Source: Actinomycetota bacterium (GTDB lineage Bacteria; Actinomycetota; Acidimicrobiia; IMCC26256; JACPCJ01). Taken from it: a DNA stretch of 36,948 nucleotides. The position numbers were made by a program, and so were the translations under genes. The DNA is taken from the NCBI GenBank assembly GCA_016179865.1, contig JACPCJ010000108.1:1-36948 (forward strand). The letters are read 5' to 3'. The notes under the pieces are model-generated. The model did not search any database. It was not told the DNA's origin and saw nothing but the letters and a program-made list of their open reading frames with translations. This document shows, one piece after another, positions 19,467-26,822 of the stretch. Every line of letters starts with the position of its first letter. Position 1 is the first letter of the stretch.

Positions 19467-19472
19467 TAGCCT
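19467..19472 (+). promoter_or_regulatory. putative -10 element (TAGCCT) of a leaderless start
   Basis: TAGCCT ends 8 bases before ATG 19481, with no ribosome binding site. The overlapping CTATAGCC could also serve the divergent orn gene. Confidence 0.4.
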
Positions 19473-19480
19473 CCGATCTC

Positions 19481-21475
19481 ATGACCGAGCTTGGAGCCGC
19501 CGCGCCCGCCCCTCCGGTGTGGACGCCGGATCCGGCCCTGGTCGCCGCCAGCAACGTCGGCCGGTTCATGGCCGCCTACGGGTTGGCGACCCACGAGGAG
19601 TTGCTGGCCCGCTCCGTCGAGGAGCCCGAGTGGTTCTGGGACGCGGTGGTCTCGTTCCTGGGCTTGGAGTGGTTCACGCCGTACGACAAGGTGCTCGACG
19701 TCTCGGAGGGCATCGAGTGGGCGAAGTGGTTCGTGGGCGGGAGGCTCAACGTCGCCCACAACTGCGTCGACCGCCACGCTGCCGCCCGGCCCGATGCCGT
19801 CGCCCTGATATGGGAGGGGGAAGACGGCGATGCCCGCGAGCTGAGCTACGCCGAGCTGCGAGTCCTCACCGACCAGATCGCGTCTCTGCTGGCGTCCCGG
19901 GGGATCGCCGCGGGTGACGCCGTCGGAATCTTCTTGCCGATGGTGCCCGAAACCGTCGCCGCCCTCATGGCGGTGGCCAAGCTTGGCGCCCGCTTCCTGC
20001 CCATCTTCTCGGGCTACGCCGCCGACGCCATCGCCGTTCGCCTCGACGACGGCGGCGCCAAGGCGCTTGTGACCGCCGACGGATTCCTGCGCCGGGGCCA
20101 GCCCGTTCTGATGAAGGAGATCGCCGACGAGGCGGTGGCTGCTGTCCCCTCGGTTGACACGGTGGTGGTGGTGTCGAGGCTGGGTCGCACCGACGTGCCA
20201 ATGACGGCGGGTCGCGACGTGCTGCTCGACGAGTTTGCGGGCGGGGAACCGGTGCCGAGCCTGCCCGTGGACTCGGAGCACGTCCTCTTCATCGCCTACA
20301 CGTCGGGCACGACGGGGCGCCCCAAGGGGGCCGTCCACGTGCACGGCGGGTTCCTGGCCAAGATCGCCGAGGAGGTGGCGTTTCAGACCGACCTGCGGGT
20401 GAGCGAGGAGCCGGGCCCGAGTGGCCCGTCAGAGCGGGGGAGGGGCGACCGGCTGTTCTGGGTCACCGACATGGGCTGGATCATGGGCCCGTGGGAGGTC
20501 TTCGGGACCCTGGCCAGTGGCGGGACCCTCGTGCTCTACGAGGGGGCGCCCGACTTCCCGGGGCCGGACCGCCTCTGGTCGCTGGTCGAGCGCCACGCCG
20601 TCACCATCCTCGGCGTGTCGCCAACGCTGGTGCGGGCCCTGCGCCGGCACGGCGACGAGCCGGTGCTCGCCCACGACCTTTCGAGCCTCCGCATCCTCGG
20701 GTCGACCGGCGAGCCCTGGAACGAGGACCCGTGGCGCTGGTACTTCGAGGTCGTCGGCCAGGGGCGGTGCCCGGTCATCAACATCTCCGGGGGAACCGAG
20801 GTCGGCGCGTGTTTCCTCTCGCCGCACGTCACCCAGCCCCTGTCGCCGTGCTCGCTCGGCGGGCCCTCGCTCGGGATGGCGGTCGACGTCTTCGACGACG
20901 CCGGGCGCCCGGTGCGGGGCGAGGTCGGCGAGCTGGTGTGCACCAAGCCCTGGCCCGGCATGACCCGAGGGGTGTGGGGCGATCCGCAGCGGTACATCGA
21001 GACGTACTGGTCGACCTTCCCCGGCGTGTGGCGTCACGGCGACTGGGCGTCGGTGTCGGCCGACGGGCAGTGGTTCCTCCACGGGCGGTCGGACGACACG
21101 CTGAACGTCGCCGGCAAGCGCATCGGGCCCGCCGAAATAGAGACGGTCCTCGTGTCGCACCCCGCCGTCGTGGAGGCGGCCGTGGTCGGCGTGCCCGATG
21201 AGGTCAAGGGCGAGGCCCTCTGGTGCTACGTGGTGCTCGGCGAGGGCGAGGAAGCCGGGGACGGGTTGCGGGCGGAGCTGGCCGATCTGGTCGCCGCCCG
21301 GATGGGCAAGGCCTTCCGCCCCGGGGCCGTTCGCTTCACGACCGGCTTGCCCAAGACCCGCAGCGCCAAGGTCGTGCGCCGGGCCATCCGGGCCGTCGCC
21401 ATCGGGGCCGACCCCGGCGACCTGTCGAGCCTGGAAGACCCGGCCGCCCTCGACGCCATCGCTGGCGCCGGTTGA
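19481..21475 (+). CDS. acetyl-CoA synthetase-like AMP-forming acyl-CoA synthetase
   Basis: 664 residues of the ANL superfamily. Order: an ACS-type N-terminal segment (WFWDAVVSFLGLEWFTPYDKVLD and GRLNVAHNCVDRHAAARPDAVAL), AMP-binding loop YTSGTTGRPKG (about 273), VTDMGWIMGPWEVFGTL, ISGGTEVGACF, the hinge region WRHGDWASVSADGQWFLHGRSDDTLNVAGKRIGPAEIE, and the catalytic Lys630 in RSAKVVRR. It activates a short acid to an acyl-CoA through an acyl-AMP; the acid is not resolvable. Residues about 308-322 (SEEPGPSGPSERGRG) split a normally continuous stretch (FQTDLR...GDRLFWVTDM) and are encoded by a copy of the dispersed two-hairpin repeat. ATG 19481 is preferred; TTG 19454 is in frame. Confidence 0.9.
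   Translation: MTELGAAAPAPPVWTPDPALVAASNVGRFMAAYGLATHEELLARSVEEPEWFWDAVVSFLGLEWFTPYDKVLDVSEGIEWAKWFVGGRLNVAHNCVDRHAAARPDAVALIWEGEDGDARELSYAELRVLTDQIASLLASRGIAAGDAVGIFLPMVPETVAALMAVAKLGARFLPIFSGYAADAIAVRLDDGGAKALVTADGFLRRGQPVLMKEIADEAVAAVPSVDTVVVVSRLGRTDVPMTAGRDVLLDEFAGGEPVPSLPVDSEHVLFIAYTSGTTGRPKGAVHVHGGFLAKIAEEVAFQTDLRVSEEPGPSGPSERGRGDRLFWVTDMGWIMGPWEVFGTLASGGTLVLYEGAPDFPGPDRLWSLVERHAVTILGVSPTLVRALRRHGDEPVLAHDLSSLRILGSTGEPWNEDPWRWYFEVVGQGRCPVINISGGTEVGACFLSPHVTQPLSPCSLGGPSLGMAVDVFDDAGRPVRGEVGELVCTKPWPGMTRGVWGDPQRYIETYWSTFPGVWRHGDWASVSADGQWFLHGRSDDTLNVAGKRIGPAEIETVLVSHPAVVEAAVVGVPDEVKGEALWCYVVLGEGEEAGDGLRAELADLVAARMGKAFRPGAVRFTTGLPKTRSAKVVRRAIRAVAIGADPGDLSSLEDPAALDAIAGAG
20401..20447 (+). repeat. 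dispersed two-hairpin repeat, copy C (inside the acyl-CoA synthetase gene)
   Basis: GAGCGAGGAGCC leads into hairpin 1 GGGCC-CGAGT-GGCCC, then GTCAGAGCGGGGGAGGGG. It encodes an in-frame insert, EPGPSGPSERG, that shares EPGPSG with the enolase tail because the two copies are read in the same frame. Confidence 0.7.
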
Positions 21476-21485
21476 CCTGGACCTC

Positions 21486-21542
21486 CACGGTTTTGGGTGC
21501 CGAAGTGGCCCTCAGAGGGCGGTTTCTGCACCCAAAACGGTG
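21486..21542. terminator. inverted repeat after the acyl-CoA synthetase gene
   Basis: Arms 21486-21500 (CACGGTTTTGGGTGC) and 21528-21542 (GCACCCAAAACGGTG) pair at 14 of 15 positions around a 27-base loop that has an inner GCCCT-CAG-AGGGC hairpin. It lies between two convergent genes and holds the stop codon of the minus-strand gene. The loop also resembles the dispersed two-hairpin repeat. Confidence 0.7.
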
Positions 21543-21934
21543 AGCAGAGGCTCGAGGAGCACGCCCGCGATGCCGGTTGGAGATGGGGGCGGTGCTGGCT
21601 CGGGCGTGGGCGGTGCTGGCTCGGGCGACGGAGTCGGGTGTGTTGGGGGCAGGGGCGAGGGCGCCGGTGGTGGAGGCGCGTCGGCGACCGATGCCGAAGG
21701 GCCGGAGCCTGAGACGACCGAGATCGCCGAGGCCGTGGGGGTCGGAGCCGGCGCTCGCGGCGTGACGTCGAGATCAGGGACCGCGGGCAGCGGGCCGGAG
21801 AGAGCGTCGAGGGTGGCTGGGCGGAGGATGGGGGGTGCCAGCGTGTCGTGCTCGAGTGACGTGAGCCCGACGAGCCCGGTCGTCGCGAGGGACGCAATTG
21901 CCACCGCGACCGCCAATTCCTCCCACCGTGCCAC
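21512..21934 (-). CDS. hypothetical proline-rich single-pass membrane protein
   Basis: 140 residues if GTG 21934 is the start, with GGGAGG eight bases before it; GTG 21970 is an alternative. A hydrophobic helix near the N terminus (ELAVAVAIASLATTGLVGL) is followed by a serine/proline-rich stalk whose centre is almost all Pro, Ala, Ser and Thr (about 75-120), then GIAGVLLEPLLTVLGAETAL. The pattern suggests a membrane anchor with an extended, probably cell-wall-spanning segment. I do not recognise a family. Third-position GC is not very different from that of its neighbours, and the antisense frame is less protein-like, but the low complexity leaves some doubt that it is a gene. It is convergent with the acyl-CoA synthetase gene. 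Confidence 0.5.
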   Translation of the reverse strand: MARWEELAVAVAIASLATTGLVGLTSLEHDTLAPPILRPATLDALSGPLPAVPDLDVTPRAPAPTPTASAISVVSGSGPSASVADAPPPPAPSPLPPTHPTPSPEPAPPTPEPAPPPSPTGIAGVLLEPLLTVLGAETAL

Positions 21935-22017
21935 CGAAGGTACCTCCCGGACCGACGGTACCCATCTCACGCGGGCTGGAAGTCGCCTCCCTGAAAGGTG
22001 TGTCCCGAGTTCAGGCC

Positions 22018-22791
22018 CTATTCGCCCGATGTGCTGATTGTCCGGCGTAGGGCTTCCAGGCGTTCGGCGAACTCGGGCTGTTCGATCGACCAGAGCTGCG
22101 GTTCCAGCTCGGCCTCGACGGCCTCGTCGTGGCTCGAGACGGCGTCCCAGCGCCGGAGCGTCTCCTTCACCCGAATCGCCAGCGCACGCGGAGCAGCTGC
22201 GGCCCGGGCTGCCAGCTCGACGGCCCGCTCGACCACGGCGTCGGCGACCACGCACTCCCAGGCCAGGCCGATCTCGACCGCCCGCCGCCCGTCGACGCGC
22301 TCGCCGAAGAGCGACAAGGCGGCGGTGGCTTGGGGGCCGATCGCCCGGTGGAGGAGCCAGGTGCCACCACCGCCGGGGTGGAGGCCGATGGCGAGAAACC
22401 GCGAGTCGAACAGGGCCTCTTCACCCGCGACCCGCACGTCGCAGGCCATGGCGAGGTTGAGGCCGGCACCCACGGCGGGGCCGTTGACGGCGGCCACGGT
22501 GGGGAGCCGGCAGCTGGCCACCCTGAGAAACCCGTCGTAGATCGCCCGCAAGCCCGCTTCTCGCTCGGGCCCGTCGGAACGGGCGCCGAGATCGGACAGG
22601 TCGGCGCCGGCGCAGAAGGCGGGCGGGGTGCCGGTGACCACCACGGCGCCGACGCCTTCGTCGGCCTCGACCTCGTCGACCGCAGCCACGATGGCCTCGA
22701 CCAAGGGTCGCGACAGCGCGTTGCGGTGGTCGGGGTCGTCGAGGGTGAGGACGGCGACGCGGTCGCGCCGCTCAACCCGAAGGAGGCTCAC
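22018..22791 (-). CDS. enoyl-CoA hydratase/isomerase (crotonase) family protein without the two classical glutamates
   Basis: 257 residues with the crotonase fold: VLTLDDPDHRNALSRPLV, the CoA/oxyanion segment AFCAGADLSDLG, a second oxyanion glycine in VNGPAVGAGLNLAMACDVRVA, and GLHPGGGGTWLLHRAIG. Counting against rat enoyl-CoA hydratase, Glu144 (in GGCELAMMCD) is Asn here (GLNLAMACD) and Glu164 (in GQPEILLG) is Phe (DSRFLAIG). It is therefore unlikely to hydrate enoyl-CoA and may be an isomerase, thioesterase or other crotonase. It starts at GTG 22791, overlapping the epimerase stop (GTGA), so the two are coupled. The segment SDGPEREAGLRA resembles a worn, condensed copy of the dispersed repeat. 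Confidence 0.85.
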   Translation of the reverse strand: MSLLRVERRDRVAVLTLDDPDHRNALSRPLVEAIVAAVDEVEADEGVGAVVVTGTPPAFCAGADLSDLGARSDGPEREAGLRAIYDGFLRVASCRLPTVAAVNGPAVGAGLNLAMACDVRVAGEEALFDSRFLAIGLHPGGGGTWLLHRAIGPQATAALSLFGERVDGRRAVEIGLAWECVVADAVVERAVELAARAAAAPRALAIRVKETLRRWDAVSSHDEAVEAELEPQLWSIEQPEFAERLEALRRTISTSGE

Positions 22792-23828
22792 GCGTCGCCC
22801 GAGCGCACTACGGCGGGCGAGTGCCGGAAGAAGTTCTCGACGTCGCGCTCGTAGCGGTAGGCCGGCTGGGCGTCGCCCACCGAGCGTTCCAGCCGCAAGG
22901 CCTCGGCGAAGGCCGCCACCGCTCCGGCCGAGGTGTAGTGGTACTGGAAGCCGGCCCGCTTGAAGCGGCGGTTGTCGACGCCCCGCCCGTATCGGAGCAG
23001 CTCGAGGGTCTCCCGCGGCAGCTGCACGAGCCCGAACCGGTTGAAGGGAGCCATGAAGAGATTGGTGCCCACCGGCGGGAGTGCCACCCGGCGTTTGGCC
23101 AGGATCGTGCACACCTCGCTCCAGGGGATGAGGCCGTCGGCGGCCACGTTGTAGATGCCGGGCACGTCGTGCTGGGCGCAGAACAGCAGCGCGCCGAGCA
23201 CGTCTTCGTGATGGGTGAACTGGAGGCGGGGGTCGAAGCCGAAGATCTCGGGGACGGCGGGAAGGCGCAGGATCTTTGAAAGCGGCGTGTCGAGCCGTTC
23301 GCCGAGCACGTTGGAGAATCGCAGCAGCGACACCACGACGTGGGGATTGTCCTCGGCGAAGTCGCGCAGGTAGTCCTCCACCTCGACGAGCGAGCGCTCG
23401 ACCGAGGTGCGGGGGGAGCGCGCCCGCTGCATCTCCTCACGAAAGAAGGTGGGGTTCTGGTACGAGGAGCCGTACACGAGGGTCGAGCTCTTCACGATCA
23501 CCTTGCGGACGGGGCTGCCGGTGGCGCCCGCGGCGGCGAGGAGGTTCATGGTCCCGATGACGTTGATCTCGTGCAGGGTGCGAGACGAGACGTTGCGGGT
23601 GTCGACGATCAGGTGGCTGTGGATGATGGTGTCCACCTGGGTGGCCCGCACGATGCGTGAGAGGATCGAGTAGCCGGTGTCGGCGCGGACGAATTCCGTT
23701 CGCTCCAAGGGGACCGTCGGCTCCTCGGTGTCGAGTCCGACGATGACCTCGACGTCGTCGAGCCGTTCGAGGGCCTGGGCGAGGCTGCCGCCCCAGTAGG
23801 TGCCGAGGCCAGTCAGAAGGACGCGCAC
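22788..23828 (-). CDS. NAD-dependent epimerase/dehydratase (extended SDR)
   Basis: 346 residues. The N terminus VRVLLTGLGTYWGGSLAQAL is the nucleotide-binding loop, in an unusual form (TGLGTYWG rather than TGxxGxxG); LDTEEP is the acidic NAD-contact turn, VKSSTLVYGSSYQNP supplies the active-site Ser region, and a YxxxK motif at the usual place is not obvious, so catalysis is uncertain. LRFSNVLGERLDTPLSKIL and YNVAADGLIPWSEV follow as in sugar-nucleotide epimerases. Start GTG 23828 lies 11 bases after the acyltransferase stop with GAGGG upstream. The order acyltransferase, epimerase, crotonase on one strand with tiny gaps or overlaps suggests a lipid-related operon; that is inference. Confidence 0.82.
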   Translation of the reverse strand: MRVLLTGLGTYWGGSLAQALERLDDVEVIVGLDTEEPTVPLERTEFVRADTGYSILSRIVRATQVDTIIHSHLIVDTRNVSSRTLHEINVIGTMNLLAAAGATGSPVRKVIVKSSTLVYGSSYQNPTFFREEMQRARSPRTSVERSLVEVEDYLRDFAEDNPHVVVSLLRFSNVLGERLDTPLSKILRLPAVPEIFGFDPRLQFTHHEDVLGALLFCAQHDVPGIYNVAADGLIPWSEVCTILAKRRVALPPVGTNLFMAPFNRFGLVQLPRETLELLRYGRGVDNRRFKRAGFQYHYTSAGAVAAFAEALRLERSVGDAQPAYRYERDVENFFRHSPAVVRSGDA

Positions 23829-23839
23829 GTTCGCAGCCC

Positions 23840-24799
23840 TCAGCCGAACCAGACGCTTCGGCGCTGCTGGAGCATCTTGTACAGCTCCTGTTGGATCAGC
23901 TCCCGGATGTCGTCGGCCTCCTCCATCACCCGGGATCTGCTGTAGCGCTCCTGGTCGGGCGGGACGTCGAAGTGAACGGGCGGGAGCACGCGCAGGCGGA
24001 ACTTGGCCGGGAAGTAGCCGACGAGCCCCAGGGGGCCGAGGGCCAGCATGTTGGCGGTGAGGGGCACGTAGGGCAGGTTGAAGAGCTTGGCGAGGGTGCG
24101 GTTCTTGTAGAGGATCGGCATCGACTCCTCGGCGCCCATGACCGCGATGGGCACGACCGGGACGCCCGCCCGCATGGCCGTTTCGACGAAGCCGCCCCGG
24201 CCGAACCGCCGGAGCTTGTAGCGCTCTGAGTAGTGCTTCCCCGGACCCTTCGAGCCTTCGGGAAACACGAGAGCCAGGGCCTGGTCGTCGTGGAGGAGGC
24301 GGTAGGCGTTGTCGGGGTGGGCCGGTACCCCGCCGCCGCGGCTCCAGAGCGTGCCGACCACGGGGATGGAGACGAACAGGTAGTCGGCGAGCCCGTAGAC
24401 CGCCCGCCCCAGTTCCTTCTCGATCCCGTGCATGATGACCGGGGCGTCCGACGGGATGGCGGCGGCGTGGTTGGCCACCAGGAGGGCGCCGCCCTCGCGG
24501 GGGACGTGCTCGAGGCCCTCCCACTCGGCGCGGAACCACTGCGAGTAGAGGGGTTCGTAGAGGCGCCGGGCTATTTCTCGCGCGTGTTCGGAGCGGCCCC
24601 AGTGGTCGACGTCCGACATGCGCGGGTCGTAGAGGGGCGTCTCGAGGCTCTCGGCCCGACCACGCTCGATGGGCACGACGGTGCCGTCGGCGACGCGCGC
24701 GGGCACGGCTGACGCCCGGTCGGCCCGTTCGCCTCGTTCAGACAGGCGCGAGCGGCGGAGGTCGGAGCTGGAGTCAGACTCCCGGCGGTCGGTGCTCAC
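23840..24799 (-). CDS. 1-acylglycerol-3-phosphate-type acyltransferase (PlsC family)
   Basis: 319 residues from GTG 24799. The PlsC blocks are present: block I ALLVANHAAAIPSDAPVI (HX4D as HAAAIPSD), an Arg-containing block II (VVGTLWSRGGGVPAHPDNA), block III VFPEGSKGPGKHY, and block IV VPVVPIAVMGAEESMPIL. The first 80 residues are charged and Ser/Arg-rich, probably disordered. Moderately hydrophobic stretches (TANMLALGPLGLVGYFP) could seat the protein on the membrane. It esterifies an acyl chain onto a glycerolipid or similar acceptor, which cannot be identified. The longer TTG 24835 frame is possible. It diverges from the MFS gene and heads the minus-strand group with the epimerase and crotonase. 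Confidence 0.85.
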   Translation of the reverse strand: MSTDRRESDSSSDLRRSRLSERGERADRASAVPARVADGTVVPIERGRAESLETPLYDPRMSDVDHWGRSEHAREIARRLYEPLYSQWFRAEWEGLEHVPREGGALLVANHAAAIPSDAPVIMHGIEKELGRAVYGLADYLFVSIPVVGTLWSRGGGVPAHPDNAYRLLHDDQALALVFPEGSKGPGKHYSERYKLRRFGRGGFVETAMRAGVPVVPIAVMGAEESMPILYKNRTLAKLFNLPYVPLTANMLALGPLGLVGYFPAKFRLRVLPPVHFDVPPDQERYSRSRVMEEADDIRELIQQELYKMLQQRRSVWFG

Positions 24800-24873
24800 C
24801 GCGAAAGGAAAGCCCGAATCGCGTACCGCTGGCAAACGGGGAGCCCGACTCCGGGGCCAACTCGAGCCGGCGG

Positions 24874-24879
24874 TACCCT
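24874..24879 (+). promoter_or_regulatory. putative -10 element (TACCCT) of a leaderless start
   Basis: TACCCT ends 9 bases before ATG 24889 and no ribosome binding site intervenes. It is the fourth TANNNT element at this distance in the window. Confidence 0.4.
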
Positions 24880-24888
24880 GAGCTCCGC

Positions 24889-26187
24889 ATGGCCGCCCCC
24901 GAGAGCCCCCCCGGCCGGGGGTTGCGACACGCCTTCAGCGCCCTCCGGCACCGAGACTTCGCCCTCTTCTGGAGTGGCGCCCTGGCGTCCAACGTGGGCA
25001 CGTGGATGCAGCAGGTCACGGTGCCCTTCGTGCTCTTCCACCTCACCGGGTCGGCGGCCTGGATCGGCCTGGGGGCCTTTGCCCATTTCTTCCCGATGAT
25101 GGCGATGAACTCCGTCGGCGGCGTGCTCGCCGACCGCTTCTCGCGCAAGCGCATCATCATGACGACCCAGTCGCTCCAGATGGGCCTGGCCTTCGCCCTC
25201 TTCGCGCTGTGGCAGACCGACAACGCCCGCCCCGGCGTGCTCGTCGCCGTCATGGCCGTGACCGGGGTCGTGGCCGGGGTCCAGCTGCCGTCCTGGCACA
25301 GCTTCGTGCCCCAGCTCGTCCCCGCTGATCGCCTCCTCAACGCCGTGACCCTCAATTCGGCCCAGTTCAACGGAGCGCGGGCGGTGGGGCCTGCGATCGC
25401 CGGCGTCGTGCTCGCAACCCGGGGGCCCGGCGCGGCCTTCCTCGCCAACGCCTGCTCCTACCTCTTTGTGCTGGGGGCGCTGGCGCTCGTGCGGCCCCAG
25501 CCGGGGCCGCCGGCGAGCGGCGGCGCCAACCTGCGCCGGGAGTTCGCCGACGGCGTGCGCTACACGCGAAGCCAGCCCGGCCTCGTGCTGGCGGTGGTGA
25601 TGGCCGCTGTGGTGGGGGTGATGGCCGCCCCGGTCGTGCAGTTCACCGCCGTGTTCGCCCGGGACGTGTTCGAGGTGGGCGAGGCGGCGTACGGGCTCCT
25701 AACGGCGGCGTTCGGAGCCGGGGCCGTCGTGGGGGCGGTGGCCCTCGGCGCCTACGGCAGCGGCGTCCGGCGATCGAAGCTCGTCGTCGTGGGGGTGCTG
25801 GCCCTCGGGTGCGCGGCGGCAATGTTGGGGGCGGCGCCGGTCTACGCCGTGGGTCTCCTGGCCCTCCTCGCCATGGGTGGCGCCCACCTGGTGATCGCCG
25901 GCTCCCTGAACACCGCCATCCAGCTCATTGCCCGCGACGACATGCGGGGCCGGGCGACCGCCGTCTACATGACGGCCTTCACCGGCAGCTTCCCGATCGG
26001 GGCCCTCTTGCAAGGGCGCATGGCCGACGCCTTCGGCGTGCAGGCCACGGTGATCGGAGCCGGGGTTCTGCTGGGCGCCACCGGCCTGTACCTCCTGGCC
26101 CACCCCGCCCTCGTCGGTGCGCTCGACGACGGGCTCTCGACCGATCAGGCGCCGGCCTCCCTCCCCGTCGCAGCCGCCGCCTCGTAG
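24889..26187 (+). CDS. MFS transporter (EntS/MFS_3-like exporter)
   Basis: 432 residues with about 12 hydrophobic helices. The start RHAFSALRHRDFALFWSGALASNVGTWMQQV is typical of the MFS_3 group (enterobactin-exporter-like and macrolide-efflux-like proteins), and GGVLADRFSRKRIIM is the loop 2-3 MFS signature. A second signature-like loop, GSGVRRSKLV, sits between the two halves, and RDDMRGRATAVYMTAF marks the region of helix 10. The substrate is unknown. It has an isolated position, divergent from the acyltransferase gene, and is followed by a GC-rich hairpin at 26206-26242. Probably leaderless. Confidence 0.87.
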   Translation: MAAPESPPGRGLRHAFSALRHRDFALFWSGALASNVGTWMQQVTVPFVLFHLTGSAAWIGLGAFAHFFPMMAMNSVGGVLADRFSRKRIIMTTQSLQMGLAFALFALWQTDNARPGVLVAVMAVTGVVAGVQLPSWHSFVPQLVPADRLLNAVTLNSAQFNGARAVGPAIAGVVLATRGPGAAFLANACSYLFVLGALALVRPQPGPPASGGANLRREFADGVRYTRSQPGLVLAVVMAAVVGVMAAPVVQFTAVFARDVFEVGEAAYGLLTAAFGAGAVVGAVALGAYGSGVRRSKLVVVGVLALGCAAAMLGAAPVYAVGLLALLAMGGAHLVIAGSLNTAIQLIARDDMRGRATAVYMTAFTGSFPIGALLQGRMADAFGVQATVIGAGVLLGATGLYLLAHPALVGALDDGLSTDQAPASLPVAAAAS

Positions 26188-26205
26188 CTCGGCGCGAGCC
26201 GCTTC

Positions 26206-26242
26206 CTGCCAAAACGTCGCGCCCGGCGCGAGTTACTGGCAG
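26206..26242 (+). terminator. hairpin after the MFS gene
   Basis: CTGCCA/TGGCAG close an inner AAC/GTT and TCGCGC-CCG-GCGCGA stem. It starts 18 bases after the MFS stop. No T tract follows, as is common in actinobacteria. Confidence 0.5.
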
Positions 26243-26328
26243 TAACAGCGGGTGATCACTCGGCGGGGAGTGGGGGGATCCCTCATCGGGGTGTCGAGGC
26301 GGCCGACAGGGGTGGTCAGGAGGTCCCG

Positions 26329-26712
26329 ATGGATCGACTCGCGGCCGTGTTGGCGCGCGAACACCGGTTGCTTGCGGAGCTGCGCGCACGTCTCGCCGCC
26401 GCCCGCAACGTCGCGACATCAGGCGAGACCCGGCTCACGTTGTGGGCGGCGACCGAAGTTCAGAAGGTCGTTCGTCGCCTGCGTGAAGTCGAGCTTCACC
26501 GGGCCGTGCTCGCCACCGACGTTGCCGACGGCCTGCGCATCGATCCCGAGGAGCTGACCCTGGGCGTGCTGGCCCGGGTCGCCCCCGGCCCGTGGCGCGA
26601 CCTCTTCGCCTGCCACCGGCTGGCCTTCCTCGGATTCATGCGGGAGATCGACGGCCTGCTGGATGCTCCCCGCCGCCCACCGGTGCCGTCGCTCGTGCGC
26701 TTCCTGCGCTGA
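26329..26712 (+). CDS. FlgN-like helical protein
   Basis: 127 residues, almost wholly helical. It starts at ATG 26329 behind a strong AGGAGG (26318-26323). The pattern of short charged helices (LAREHRLLAELRARLAAARNV; ATEVQKVVRRLREVELHRAVLATDVADGLRI; PGPWRDLFACHRLAFLGFMREIDGLL) resembles FlgN-type flagellar export chaperones of actinobacteria, which bind hook-associated proteins FlgK and FlgL. No flagellar gene lies in the window, so the name rests on remembered pattern only; a coiled-coil protein of other function is possible. It is followed by a palindrome at 26720-26734 and then, in the same direction, by a response regulator gene. Confidence 0.45.
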   Translation: MDRLAAVLAREHRLLAELRARLAAARNVATSGETRLTLWAATEVQKVVRRLREVELHRAVLATDVADGLRIDPEELTLGVLARVAPGPWRDLFACHRLAFLGFMREIDGLLDAPRRPPVPSLVRFLR

Positions 26713-26719
26713 GCACGAG

Positions 26720-26734
26720 AGGGCGATTCGCCCT
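26720..26734. promoter_or_regulatory. perfect 7+1+7 palindrome (operator or short terminator)
   Basis: AGGGCGATTCGCCCT reads the same on both strands apart from the central base. It lies 8 bases after the FlgN-like stop and 89 bases before the response regulator start. Confidence 0.35.
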
Positions 26735-26743
26735 AGGCGGGAC

Positions 26744-26757
26744 GGGACTTTCGGCAC
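26744..26757 (+). promoter_or_regulatory. possible DosR/NarL-type regulator site upstream of the response regulator gene
   Basis: GGGACTTTCGGCAC resembles one half and part of the other half of the DosR box known from mycobacteria (GGGACT...). It lies 25 bases before TACGTT (26782-26787), a possible -10 box for the response regulator gene. The evidence is similarity alone. Confidence 0.25.
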
Positions 26758-26822
26758 TCCATCGGGGTGGGGTCCGGCCGTTACGTTCGCGGAGACCCGA
26801 CCGATCTGCGGGGAGTAGGGAC

